24,260 nt of DNA from contig JAHHTX010000022.1 of the NCBI GenBank assembly GCA_020024255.1, positions 1-24,260 of the forward strand. Reading direction: 5' to 3'. Shown in pieces: positions 6,658-14,204 of this stretch. Source of the stretch: Anaerotignum sp. GTDB taxonomy: Bacteria > Bacillota > Clostridia > Lachnospirales > Anaerotignaceae. Every line of letters begins with the position of its first letter. Positions within the stretch are counted from its first letter, which is position 1. Position numbers and translations under genes: made by a program. A model generated the notes under the pieces. That model saw only the letters and a list, made by a program, of their open reading frames with translations, was not told where the DNA came from and did not search any database.

Positions 6658-6896
6658 ATGAGACTCCTCCTAGAATTAAGAAATAAACCTTCCATTTTTG
6701 ACTATTGTAATACAGAAAAAGGAAAAAGAAAAGCAGTCAATTTCATTTTCTTATGGAGAAAACAGCTTTTTGTTTGCAGAACGTCTTTTGCGGTTAGGGG
6801 AAACAAGGGAAAATACAAAATTTCCTAGGTGCCAAAAGGTATTTTTTAAAAAGCTAGTTTTTCGATAGATTTTGCAAGGATATGGGAGGAAAGTCA

Positions 6897-6926
6897 TTGA
6901 CATTTTCTTGTAAGAATTGGTATAAT
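6897..6926 (+). promoter_or_regulatory. Consensus sigma-A promoter of the suf operon
   Basis: Perfect TTGACA (6897-6902) and perfect TATAAT (6921-6926) with an 18-base spacer. A promoter this strong usually needs a repressor, which the overlapping inverted repeat could provide. Confidence 0.85.
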
Positions 6927-6949
6927 CTATGACAGATTATAAGATTATA
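6921..6949 (+). promoter_or_regulatory. Operator-like inverted repeat overlapping the suf -10 box
   Basis: TATAATCT (6921-6928) and AGATTATA (6934-6941) are perfect inverted arms around five bases; the second arm is repeated immediately at 6942-6949. The first arm contains the whole -10 box. No regulator gene is adjacent. Confidence 0.5.
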
Positions 6950-6990
6950 AAAGAGCGGTATGCAATACATTTGAAAAATAAACGTAGGTT

Positions 6991-7008
6991 GACCGACTGT
7001 GTTCGGTC
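6991..7008 (+). promoter_or_regulatory. Leader hairpin upstream of sufC
   Basis: GACCGA pairs with TCGGTC around CTGTGT and is followed by GTTTTAT, about 60 bases after the predicted transcription start. It could be a weak attenuator or an RNA-stability element. Confidence 0.35.
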
Positions 7009-7079
7009 GTTTTATATGGGTAAAGATACAAGTGCGCAAACCAAAACAAAAGCTCTTTGCAATATGGGAGGATAAAAAT

Positions 7080-7799
7080 ATGTTGGAACTAAAGGGTGTT
7101 TCTTATGTCGCTGATGATGGCAAAGAAATATTGAAAAATATCAACTTGGTTATTGAAGATGCAAAATTCGTTGTCATCACAGGGCCAAACGGTGGCGGTA
7201 AGTCTACACTTGCCAAAGTCATTGCGGGTATTATTAAACCAACAAAAGGTCAGATTATATTGGACGGTCAGGATATTACAGATTGGGGCATTACGGAACG
7301 TGCAAAGGCAGGCATCAGCTTTGCTTTTCAGCAGCCTGTCCGCTTTAAGGGCGTAACGGTAAAAGACCTTATCATGCTGGCAAGCGGAAAAGACCTTTCC
7401 ACAGCGGCAGCTTGTGAATATCTGTCCGCAGTAGGGCTTTGTGCCAAGGATTATATTGACAGAGAAGTCAATGACAGCCTTTCTGGCGGTGAACTGAAAC
7501 GTATTGAGATTGCAACAGTCATGGCAAGAAAAACAAAGCTGACGCTGTTTGATGAACCGGAAGCAGGCATCGACCTGTGGAGTTTTAAAAACTTAATTGA
7601 TGTGTTTGAAAAAATGCACAGAGAAATTCAGGCATCTATACTCATCATTTCTCATCAGGAGCGTATTCTGAATATTGCAGATCAGGTTGTGGTGATTTCC
7701 AATGGCGAAATTGTGGAGATGGGCACAAAGGAAAAAGTTTTGCCGGATTTGTTTGGTGTAGAAACAGGCTGCAGATATTTTCAGGGAGGGGATAAATAA
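7080..7799 (+). CDS. sufC: SufC-type Fe-S cluster assembly ATPase
   Basis: A 239-residue soluble ABC ATPase. Walker A is GPNGGGKST (35-43), Q-loop at Q84-Q85, signature LSGGE (134-138), Walker B LTLFDEP (154-160), and switch histidine H192. FDEPEAGIDLWSF after Walker B fits the SufC/SmsC form of anaerobes and archaea rather than E. coli-type SufC. It powers the scaffold SufB in building Fe-S clusters. The ATG at 7080 is chosen because GGGAGG (7066-7071) precedes it and the domain starts there, although the frame is open from 6999. The stop codon overlaps the sufB start in TAATG. Confidence 0.92.
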   Translation: MLELKGVSYVADDGKEILKNINLVIEDAKFVVITGPNGGGKSTLAKVIAGIIKPTKGQIILDGQDITDWGITERAKAGISFAFQQPVRFKGVTVKDLIMLASGKDLSTAAACEYLSAVGLCAKDYIDREVNDSLSGGELKRIEIATVMARKTKLTLFDEPEAGIDLWSFKNLIDVFEKMHREIQASILIISHQERILNIADQVVVISNGEIVEMGTKEKVLPDLFGVETGCRYFQGGDK

Positions 7800-8722
7800 T
7801 GTTAGACGGAATTGTAAAAAAACTCCTTGCCGAAGTGGCAGATATGGTAGATATTCCTTTAAATGGTGCATTTAATATCCGTGCAAACGGAGAGAGTCAG
7901 GGCAGAAATTCCACAGAAAATATTCAGATTGTGCCAAAGGAAAATGGCTCTGGCATTGATATTTATATTAAGCCTTTTACAAAAGACGAAAATGTGCATA
8001 TTCCTGCTCTGATTACAGAAGAAGGTGTGCATGATGTGGTATACAATGATTTCCATATTGGTGAAGGTGCAGACGTTACCATTGTAGCAGGATGCGGGAT
8101 TCACAACTGTGGCAACGCAGAATCTCTCCATGAAGGGATTCACAGCTTTTTTGTAGGCAAAAATGCCAAGGTAAAATATGTGGAAAAGCACGTTGGGGAA
8201 GGCGATGGCAATGGTAAGCGTATCATTAACCCCCAGACACATATTGTGGCAGAAGAAAACAGCTATTTGGAAATGGATACTGTACAGTTAAAGGGCGTGG
8301 ACTCCACCAACCGGATTTCCAGTGCAAAATTGGCAGAAGGGGCAACGGTTGTCATTAAAGAAAAAATTATGACCCATGGAGAGCAGTATGCAGAAACTTC
8401 TTTTGACGTAGAACTGGAAGGCGCAGGCAGCAGTGCAAAGCTCATTTCCCGTTCCGTTGCAAGAGATCGTTCCCGCCAGCTTTTCCGTTCCAAAATTATC
8501 GGAAATACCGAGTGTTATGGTCATTCCGAATGTGATGCCATTATTATGGATGAAGGCGTTGTAGCAGCAGAACCTGAGATTGTAGCAAATGATGTGGACG
8601 CAACGCTCATTCATGAAGCCGCAATAGGCAAAATCGCAGGGGAACAACTGGTAAAACTCATGACACTGGGTTTGACGGAAAAAGAAGCGGAAGCACAGAT
8701 TATTAACGGGTTCCTGAAATAA
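7799..8722 (+). CDS. sufB: SufB-type Fe-S cluster scaffold (minimal SmsB-like form)
   Basis: A 307-residue protein of the SufB/SufD family, shorter than E. coli SufB (about 495 residues), with the beta-helix core and the conserved C-terminal segment VDATLIHEAAIGKIAGEQLV followed by KLMTLGLTEKEA. Potential cluster-related residues include C99 and C104 in GCGIHNCG, C239 and C245 in GHSECD, and H272. The start overlaps the sufC stop by one base and uses GGAGGGG at 7785-7791, indicating tight coupling. No SufS, SufU or SufD is beside it, consistent with the minimal SufC-SufB (SMS) system. Confidence 0.9.
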   Translation: MLDGIVKKLLAEVADMVDIPLNGAFNIRANGESQGRNSTENIQIVPKENGSGIDIYIKPFTKDENVHIPALITEEGVHDVVYNDFHIGEGADVTIVAGCGIHNCGNAESLHEGIHSFFVGKNAKVKYVEKHVGEGDGNGKRIINPQTHIVAEENSYLEMDTVQLKGVDSTNRISSAKLAEGATVVIKEKIMTHGEQYAETSFDVELEGAGSSAKLISRSVARDRSRQLFRSKIIGNTECYGHSECDAIIMDEGVVAAEPEIVANDVDATLIHEAAIGKIAGEQLVKLMTLGLTEKEAEAQIINGFLK

Positions 8723-8765
8723 CAGGAAGACAAAGAAGAATCTTCTTGAAGGAGCTGGATAGAAA

Positions 8766-9353
8766 TTGAAAAAAGATAAAAAATATAAAGTCATACAAGG
8801 TGAACAACAGATAAAAAGCGACAAAAAGGAAAAGCGGTCTTTTGGAAAAGAAGTGGTCAGCTGGGTAAAAACCATTGTCATTGCCCTTGTCCTTGCCCTG
8901 TTTGTAGACTCGGTACTTATTGTCAATGCTACTGTTCCCACAGGTTCTATGGAAAATACCATCATGACCGGCGACAGGCTTTTGGCACTCAGAACCGCTT
9001 ATTGGTTTCGGGAGCCGGAGGCGGGGGATATTGTCATATTCAAGTTTCCTGACGACCCTACAGGAAAAACCCTCTATGTGAAACGGATCATCGGTACAGA
9101 AGGTGATACCATAGAAATCAATAATGGCGAAGTGAAAGTAAACGGTATGGTTTTAGATGAACCCTATATCAAAGAAAAAACCGAGGGGAAATACGGCCCC
9201 GTAACTGTGCCGGAAGGCTGTTACTTTATGATGGGTGATAACCGCAACCGCTCGGTGGATTCCCGTTTCTGGGACAATACATTTGTTCGGGAAGACCAGA
9301 TTTTGGGTAAGGCTGTCCTTAAATATTATAAAGGTGTGGAACTGATTTCCTAA
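8766..9353 (+). CDS. lepB: Type I signal peptidase
   Basis: A 195-residue membrane serine protease that removes signal peptides from exported proteins. A basic cytoplasmic N-terminus (1-35) leads to one membrane helix (about 36-55), then the catalytic serine S61 in PTGSMENT and general-base lysine K106 in YVKRIIG, with the box E motif GDNRNRSVDSRFW after it. It is the Gram-positive single-anchor form. The start codon is TTG at 8766, supported by AAGGAG at 8749-8754. It lies 43 bases behind sufB with no promoter between, so it is probably in the suf transcript. In Bacillus, enzymes of this class cleave RsiV after lysozyme binding. Confidence 0.95.
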   Translation: MKKDKKYKVIQGEQQIKSDKKEKRSFGKEVVSWVKTIVIALVLALFVDSVLIVNATVPTGSMENTIMTGDRLLALRTAYWFREPEAGDIVIFKFPDDPTGKTLYVKRIIGTEGDTIEINNGEVKVNGMVLDEPYIKEKTEGKYGPVTVPEGCYFMMGDNRNRSVDSRFWDNTFVREDQILGKAVLKYYKGVELIS

Positions 9354-9390
9354 AGGAAAACAAAGAAACAGTAAAAAGGAGATGGCAGAC

Positions 9391-9606
9391 ATGAAATGTC
9401 CGTTTTGCGGTAGAGAGATGGCAGAGGGATTCTTGAAGTCCGGTCGGTACATCCAGTTTCAAGAAACAGAAAATGGGAAAAAGATTGAGGAATATTTGGT
9501 GGCAAAAAGCTACATGGGCGGTGCAAAGATGGAGGGCTGCCTTTGTCCTTCCTGCCGAAAGATTATTGTCGATATTCCTTTGGTGGAGGAAAGTCCAAGA
9601 AGATAA
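9391..9606 (+). CDS. Small zinc-ribbon protein (PF20097/DUF6487-like)
   Basis: A 71-residue protein beginning MKCPFCGREMAEGFLKSGR and carrying a second CPSCRK near residue 52, so a four-cysteine zinc ribbon is expected. This arrangement is found in a widespread uncharacterised Firmicute family. The ATG at 9391 is preferred over one at 9382, which abuts the AAGGAG at 9376-9381 and leaves no spacing. It lies 37 bases after lepB in the same direction and is followed by a hairpin at 9636-9668. Function is unknown. Confidence 0.75.
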   Translation: MKCPFCGREMAEGFLKSGRYIQFQETENGKKIEEYLVAKSYMGGAKMEGCLCPSCRKIIVDIPLVEESPRR

Positions 9607-9635
9607 GGAATTGTGTGGAGATAGAACATAAAAAT

Positions 9636-9668
9636 AGCAGCGGGACTCTTTTTTGGGCTTCCGCTGTT
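9636..9668 (+). terminator. Hairpin between the zinc-ribbon gene and thyA, possible terminator
   Basis: AGCAGCGG (9636-9643) pairs with CCGCTGTT (9661-9668) including one G-U, followed by a T-rich but interrupted tail. I see no good promoter before thyA, so it is more likely partial attenuation than full termination. Confidence 0.5.
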
Positions 9669-9709
9669 CTTGTTTCTTGTTTCGGTTTTTGATGAGAGTG
9701 GAGGAAAAT

Positions 9710-10540
9710 ATGAGTAAGGCAGATGAGATTTTTAAAAAGAATTGCAGGGAAATATTGGAAAATGGCTTTTCCACAGAACATGAGCAGGTTCGTCCCCATT
9801 GGGAAGATGGTACACCGGCTTATACCATAAAGACATTTGGTGTAGTCAATCGGTATAATTTGGAAGAAGAATTTCCCCTTTTGACACTTCGGGCAACAAA
9901 CTGGAAGGCAGCTCTTGATGAAATTTTGTGGATATGGCAGAAAAAATCCAACAATATCCATGACCTAAAGAGCCATATCTGGGATTCTTGGGCAGATGAA
10001 ACAGGCTCTATTGGGAAGGCATATGGCTATCAGCTGGGTGTGAAATATAAATTTCCACATGGAGAAATGGATCAGGTGGACAATGTGCTGTGGCAGTTAA
10101 AAAACACACCGTATTCCAGACGTATCATGACCAATATCTATAACTTTGCAGACCTTTCGGAGATGGGTTTGGAGCCTTGTGCTTATAGTATGACATTTAA
10201 TGTTGTGGGGGACAGGCTCAATGCCATTTTGAATCAGCGTTCTCAGGATACGTTGGCGGCAAACAACTGGAATGTGGTGCAGTATGCTGCACTTTTGCTG
10301 ATGTTTGCACAGGTTAGTGGACTGCGTGCAGGAGAATTGGTTCATGTCATTAGTGATATGCACATTTATGATCGCCATGTTCCTCTGATTAAAACGTTGA
10401 TGGAGAGAGAGAGTTTTCCTGCACCAAAGGTGCGTCTGAATCCGCACATAAAGAACTTCTATGACTTTACTGTGGAGGATTTTCTGGTAGAGGACTATGA
10501 ACATGGCAAACCCATTGGAAAAGTACCCATTGCCATTTGA
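9710..10540 (+). CDS. thyA: Thymidylate synthase (ThyA)
   Basis: A 276-residue enzyme that methylates dUMP to dTMP using methylene-tetrahydrofolate and yields dihydrofolate. The catalytic cysteine is C157 in LEPCAYSMTF; the paired arginines are in YSRRIM (135-140), and LNQRSQD (174-180) and DMHIYDRHV (216-224) are nucleotide-binding segments. The usual PCH after the cysteine region is PCA here, a variant seen in some Firmicute ThyAs. GGAGG at 9700-9704 precedes the ATG at 9710, so the open frame back to 9653 is not used. Dihydrofolate reductase follows 18 bases later, the classic thyA-folA pairing that recycles dihydrofolate. Confidence 0.95.
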   Translation: MSKADEIFKKNCREILENGFSTEHEQVRPHWEDGTPAYTIKTFGVVNRYNLEEEFPLLTLRATNWKAALDEILWIWQKKSNNIHDLKSHIWDSWADETGSIGKAYGYQLGVKYKFPHGEMDQVDNVLWQLKNTPYSRRIMTNIYNFADLSEMGLEPCAYSMTFNVVGDRLNAILNQRSQDTLAANNWNVVQYAALLLMFAQVSGLRAGELVHVISDMHIYDRHVPLIKTLMERESFPAPKVRLNPHIKNFYDFTVEDFLVEDYEHGKPIGKVPIAI

Positions 10541-10558
10541 GAAACAGGAGGTTATCAC

Positions 10559-11047
10559 ATGGATTGTATTGTTGCAGTAGATGAAAAATGGGGGATTGGC
10601 AGAGAGAATGATATGCTTTGCCCTATTTCTACAGATTTGAAACGGTTTCGTGCCATTACCTCAGGGCATATTTTGGTATTGGGACGGAAAACATTGGAGT
10701 CTTTTCCCAATCAAAAACCTTTGCCTAACCGTATCCATATTGTGTTGACGCAAAATCGGGATTATCAGGCGGAGGGCGTTACCTTGTGCCATAGCATAGC
10801 GGACTTACCCACTGTGTTGAAGCAGTATGAGGGGGAGAAGGTTTTCGTGGTAGGTGGTGGCAGTGTATATCGGCAGATGCTCCCTTTTTGCCAAAAAGCC
10901 TATGTGACAAAAATATATGACACTTTTCCTGCGGATACCTATTTTCCCAATCTGGACGAGGAGGAAGGCTGGGTTTTGGTGGAAAAAGGTCAGATGCAAG
11001 AGGAAAAAGGTGTTCGGTTCTCCTTTGACTTGTATGAGAGGGTGTAA
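10559..11047 (+). CDS. folA: Dihydrofolate reductase
   Basis: A 162-residue NADPH-dependent enzyme that reduces dihydrofolate to tetrahydrofolate. It shows the family core: GIGREND (12-18), the catalytic acid D26 in STDLKRF, GRKTLESFP after the first helix, PLPNRIHIVLT, and the cofactor-binding VFVVGGGSVYRQML. The residue that is usually a conserved tryptophan just before the catalytic helix is C21 (NDMLCP). AGGAGG at 10545-10550 precedes the ATG. It directly follows thyA and ends before the terminator at 11147-11182. Confidence 0.95.
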   Translation: MDCIVAVDEKWGIGRENDMLCPISTDLKRFRAITSGHILVLGRKTLESFPNQKPLPNRIHIVLTQNRDYQAEGVTLCHSIADLPTVLKQYEGEKVFVVGGGSVYRQMLPFCQKAYVTKIYDTFPADTYFPNLDEEEGWVLVEKGQMQEEKGVRFSFDLYERV

Positions 11048-11146
11048 GACCATGAGGATTTGCCCCACACCCCTAAAGAGAGTTCAGCCCTTTTGCTTAT
11101 TGCCAAAACCATGATGGGGCAAAGTTTTAATGCTTATGTTTTTCAA

Positions 11147-11182
11147 CTTCTGTACGGATATTTTCTGTACAGGAGTTTTTTT
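11147..11182 (+). terminator. Terminator of the suf-lepB-thyA-folA run
   Basis: CTTCTGTAC (11147-11155) and GTACAGGAG (11167-11175) form a 9-bp stem with one G-U, followed by seven Ts. Confidence 0.75.
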
Positions 11183-11198
11183 GTTGCAAAAAAAAGTA

Positions 11199-11227
11199 TT
11201 GACAATTTCTTCTACATGTTGTAGTAT
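11199..11227 (+). promoter_or_regulatory. Sigma-A promoter of the blaI-M56 operon
   Basis: Perfect TTGACA at 11199-11204, 17-base spacer and TAGTAT at 11222-11227, embedded in the BlaI-type operator. Confidence 0.75.
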
Positions 11228-11253
11228 AACTATTATACTACAGATTGTAGAAG
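11209..11253 (+). promoter_or_regulatory. Nested BlaI/MecI-type double operator
   Basis: Two CTACA-N3-TGTAG boxes (11212-11224 and 11238-11250) match the TACA/TGTA core of BlaI/MecI operators. They flank AGTATAA-CTA-TTATACT, so the 45-base region is one large dyad apart from the unmatched spacer triplets. Box centres are 26 bp apart; box 1 overlaps the -10. This predicts autorepression by the BlaI-type protein that follows. Confidence 0.85.
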
Positions 11254-11269
11254 AAATGAGGTGAAAAAT

Positions 11270-11641
11270 ATGCAGAAAATGGCAAATGCAGAGGCAGAAG
11301 TCATGGAAATTCTTTGGAAACAGAAAAGTGCTTTAACAGCAAAAGAAATTCTTGCACAGCTTTCCAATAAGGACTGGAAGATTACCACAGTGTTGACATT
11401 TCTTTCTCGTCTTGTGGAAAAAGGGTTCCTCGTGGTGGAAAAAGATGGCAGAACCAATGTTTATACGCCTGTGATGACGGAGCAGGAATATATCAAAGAA
11501 TGTGCAAAAGGCTTTTTGGATACTTTTTATCAAGGTTCCATCAAAAATTTTTGTGCCACTTTTTATGAAGATGGAGAACTGAGTGATCAGGATATGGCAG
11601 AACTTCTTGCTTTTCTCAAAGAAAAAGGAGGGGATAAGTAA
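11270..11641 (+). CDS. BlaI/MecI-family transcriptional repressor
   Basis: A 123-residue winged-helix repressor. The N-terminal DNA-binding domain reads NAEAEVMEILWKQKSALTAK, then the recognition-helix region NKDWKITTVLTFLSRLVEKG and the wing FLVVEKDGRTNVYTPVM; the C-terminal third (about 80-123) is the dimerisation and proteolysis region. In beta-lactam systems the membrane protease BlaR1 triggers BlaI cleavage and derepression. The ATG at 11270 follows GAGGTG at good spacing; a GTG at 11261 lies inside that site. The M56-M23 gene begins immediately after the stop, and two boxes for this protein sit in its own promoter. No beta-lactamase is nearby, so the regulon may be cell-wall stress rather than resistance. 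Confidence 0.9.
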   Translation: MQKMANAEAEVMEILWKQKSALTAKEILAQLSNKDWKITTVLTFLSRLVEKGFLVVEKDGRTNVYTPVMTEQEYIKECAKGFLDTFYQGSIKNFCATFYEDGELSDQDMAELLAFLKEKGGDK

Positions 11642-14194
11642 GTGACTTATCTGTGGCAAATGACTTTACTTGGGGGAATTTGCACCTTGCTATTACTGGC
11701 AGCAAAGCCTTTGGTTTTAAAAAAAGGCGGTGGGAAATGGTACTGTGGATTGTGGATTTTGGTACTTCTTGCTTATTTGCTTCCCTATAAGCTGGTATTT
11801 TTTATCCACCTTGTACCAGTGGAAAATACGACCATTTCCACCATTGCTGTTTCTGATTTACCAACAGTGCAGACAGATATGGAAGGTGCGGTTTTCCCTG
11901 TGGAAACCAATATTTCTGTGGGAGGAATCTCTTTTGCGGAAATACGGACAGCCATATACGGCATTGGTCTTTTGGTCTTTTTGCTGTATTATCTGGTATC
12001 CTATATTTTCTTGAGGAGGCGTATTCACCGTCAGGCAGATGAGATGGACTGCCATATTTTGCATGAGGTGCAGAGGGAATTGGGCATCAGAAGAAAAATT
12101 GCCCTAAAAGTAGATCAGTGCATACAGACACCGCTATTTTGGGGAATGTTGAAGCCTACCATATTACTTCCCCAAAAATCTTATGACAAAGAGGAATTAT
12201 ATTTCCTTTTGTGCCATGAACTTACCCATTACAAAAGCTGCCATATGTATTTGCGTTTTTTGGCGTTATTGGTCCATGTGATACATTGGTTTAATCCTTT
12301 GTCTTATGTGGCACTGAGGCAGATACAGGAAGCATGTGAGTATGCCTGTGATGAAGGGGTAACAGAGAAGATGAGCCGAGAAAAACGTCTGGCGTATGGG
12401 TATTTACTGGTGCGTGGGGTGTGTTCTGGCAAGACTTCGGTATTTTCTCTTGGCTTTGGTGGAAATCGGGGAAAAGATGTTTTGAAAAGGAGGCTGGAAG
12501 TGATTATGGAAGAGCAGAAGAAGAAAAAAGTGCAGAAGGTTGGTATTGCGGTTTTGGCAGTAGGAACTTTAACGGTATGTGGCAGCTTTTTTGATTTGAA
12601 ACCGATTTATGCAGGGGCGAGTACACAAGTGGAATATACACTTGCAGAAAAACCACAGGTTTTTTTGTGGACAGACCATGTGCAAACAGAAGATGAGGCA
12701 ATCTCTCTTGCAAAAGAGTATGTGGAAAAGGTATTTTCTGGAGAAGTAAAAAGCTTGTCTGTAACGGCAGAATACCATGACGCTAAGGAACAACAGCCGG
12801 AAGGATGGCTTATTCGCTTTGTTTCTCCTAAAAAGACAGAAGAAACGAAAGAGTTTTCCGTTTGGTTGACAAAAAAGGAAAATACTATGGTGGTACGGCG
12901 TAGCACTTTTGCAAAGCAAACAAAAGAAGTGCTGTCAGAAGAAGAATGGAAAAAATTGTTGGAAGATGCGTTCTGGGTGACAGAAGGGAAAAAGTTTGCG
13001 GAAAACAGTCCTTGGCAAAAGGAAGAAGTCACAGATATAAACGTGACAGCCAAAGAAGGACAGAGAAAGCAGGAAGAAGTGTGTGTATCTGTGGATACAG
13101 CCAGTGGTGCAAAATATATGCTCTACTTCCACCCATGGAAAGAATTGGGGGAAGTGCAGTATTGCCCGCCTGCATTGGTAGAATATCGTCCATCTGCACA
13201 GGCAAATGGCATTCTTTGGACAGACAAAGTAAACACAAAAGAAGATGCCGTTTTATTTGCCAAGGAATATGTGGAAAAGGTACTGCATGAAAATACAGAA
13301 AAGCGTATTGCAACCGTAGAATATCATGATGGAAAGGATAACAGCGTACATCCGGAAGGCTGGTTTGTGCAGCTATCCCCTGGCGAACAAAAGGAAAATG
13401 AAAGAGAATATGCCATTTGGCTGGAGAAAGCAGGAAATCAGATTGCTGTACGGCAAAGGAGTTTGAAAAACAAATCTCCAAAGATGGCAGGGGGAACAGG
13501 GGAAAATGCCCATAAACAGGCGGAAGAAGGAAAAGATGCTTTGTTGCAGGATAAGTTCTGGACAGCAGAGGCAAAGAAAATCGTGAAAGACAGTAATTTA
13601 CAGAAAGAAAAAATTACAGATGCCATTGTTGTGCCGTATCAGAAAGATTATGTATCGGTAGAAGTGGATACAGAAAGTGGTGCAAAGTATCTGGTATCTT
13701 TCCATCCTTGGAAGGAATTAAGTTCTGTGAAATACTGCCCGCCTACAAAACAGGACATTCACCAGCAACATATGGAAAATCAAGTGGCAGAAAAAATTGA
13801 CAAGATGCCAAATGTGACACGGGTAGAAACGGAAAATATTCCAAGTGGATTTCCTGTACAAGGGAAAGTGTCCAAAGCGTTTGATGGAAAAAAACATTTG
13901 GGCATAGATATTGATACCCATAAAAGGGCATTGCCCATTTTGGCAACAGCAGATGGAACGGTAGCAGAAGCGAAGTTTGATCAAAGGCTTGGCCATTACG
14001 TTGTCATTGACCATGGAAACGGTTTTGTGACAAAGTATGCACATAATGCCAAGAATCTGGTCAAAGCAGGGGATACAGTGGAGAAAGGCAAAGAAATTGC
14101 CCTCACAGGAAAGACCGGAATGGCAACAGGTGTTCATTGTCATTATGAAGTGTGGAAGAATGGAGTTTCCCAAAATCCAAATGATTTTCGTTGA
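11642..14194 (+). CDS. BlaR1-type M56 membrane protease fused to duplicated domain and M23 endopeptidase
   Basis: An 850-residue membrane protein. Residues 1-320 form the M56/BlaR1 part: membrane segments near 4-22, 36-56, 103-124, 202-222 and 299-317, and a cytoplasmic zinc protease with HELTH (192-196) and a likely third ligand around E233 in CEYACDE. Where BlaR1 has a penicillin-binding domain, this protein has two tandem copies of an unknown domain (about 339-516 and 522-703), then an M23 (LytM) domain (about 736-850) with H752, D756, H801, H832 and H834 in place. It starts with GTG at 11642, directly after the repressor stop, with AAGGAGGGG upstream. Likely role: sense or process peptidoglycan outside and cleave the repressor inside. 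M56-M23 proteins occur elsewhere; the duplicated middle part I do not recognise. Confidence 0.88.
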   Translation: MTYLWQMTLLGGICTLLLLAAKPLVLKKGGGKWYCGLWILVLLAYLLPYKLVFFIHLVPVENTTISTIAVSDLPTVQTDMEGAVFPVETNISVGGISFAEIRTAIYGIGLLVFLLYYLVSYIFLRRRIHRQADEMDCHILHEVQRELGIRRKIALKVDQCIQTPLFWGMLKPTILLPQKSYDKEELYFLLCHELTHYKSCHMYLRFLALLVHVIHWFNPLSYVALRQIQEACEYACDEGVTEKMSREKRLAYGYLLVRGVCSGKTSVFSLGFGGNRGKDVLKRRLEVIMEEQKKKKVQKVGIAVLAVGTLTVCGSFFDLKPIYAGASTQVEYTLAEKPQVFLWTDHVQTEDEAISLAKEYVEKVFSGEVKSLSVTAEYHDAKEQQPEGWLIRFVSPKKTEETKEFSVWLTKKENTMVVRRSTFAKQTKEVLSEEEWKKLLEDAFWVTEGKKFAENSPWQKEEVTDINVTAKEGQRKQEEVCVSVDTASGAKYMLYFHPWKELGEVQYCPPALVEYRPSAQANGILWTDKVNTKEDAVLFAKEYVEKVLHENTEKRIATVEYHDGKDNSVHPEGWFVQLSPGEQKENEREYAIWLEKAGNQIAVRQRSLKNKSPKMAGGTGENAHKQAEEGKDALLQDKFWTAEAKKIVKDSNLQKEKITDAIVVPYQKDYVSVEVDTESGAKYLVSFHPWKELSSVKYCPPTKQDIHQQHMENQVAEKIDKMPNVTRVETENIPSGFPVQGKVSKAFDGKKHLGIDIDTHKRALPILATADGTVAEAKFDQRLGHYVVIDHGNGFVTKYAHNAKNLVKAGDTVEKGKEIALTGKTGMATGVHCHYEVWKNGVSQNPNDFR
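12656..13189 (+). repeat. First copy of duplicated extracytoplasmic domain
   Basis: Residues 339-516 of the M56-M23 protein. Landmarks shared with copy 2: LWTD, AKEYVEKV, AEYHD, PEGW, LLEDAFW, VDTASGAKY, FHPWKEL and YCPP. The fold is unknown to me; the AKEYVEKV and EGW pattern recalls PepSY/YcdB-like domains, which is only a guess. Confidence 0.8.
13205..13750 (+). repeat. Second copy of duplicated extracytoplasmic domain
   Basis: Residues 522-703. The same landmarks in order (LWTD, AKEYVEKV, VEYHD, PEGW, LLQDKFW, VDTESGAKY, FHPWKEL, YCPP), with a longer charged insert around 611-632 and a shorter loop before the VDTESGAKY strand. The DNA is still visibly similar, suggesting a fairly recent internal duplication. 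Confidence 0.8.
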
Positions 14195-14204
14195 GAAAAA
14201 AGAA

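Larger units (their letters stand above)
6658..7079. other. Divergent intergenic region between the unknown pair and the suf operon
   Basis: This 422-base stretch holds no convincing gene. It contains the consensus suf promoter, an inverted repeat on its -10, a leader hairpin at 6991-7008 and a weak minus-strand -10 at 6704-6709. The middle part (6715-6895) is AT-rich with nothing I can assign. Confidence 0.6.
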
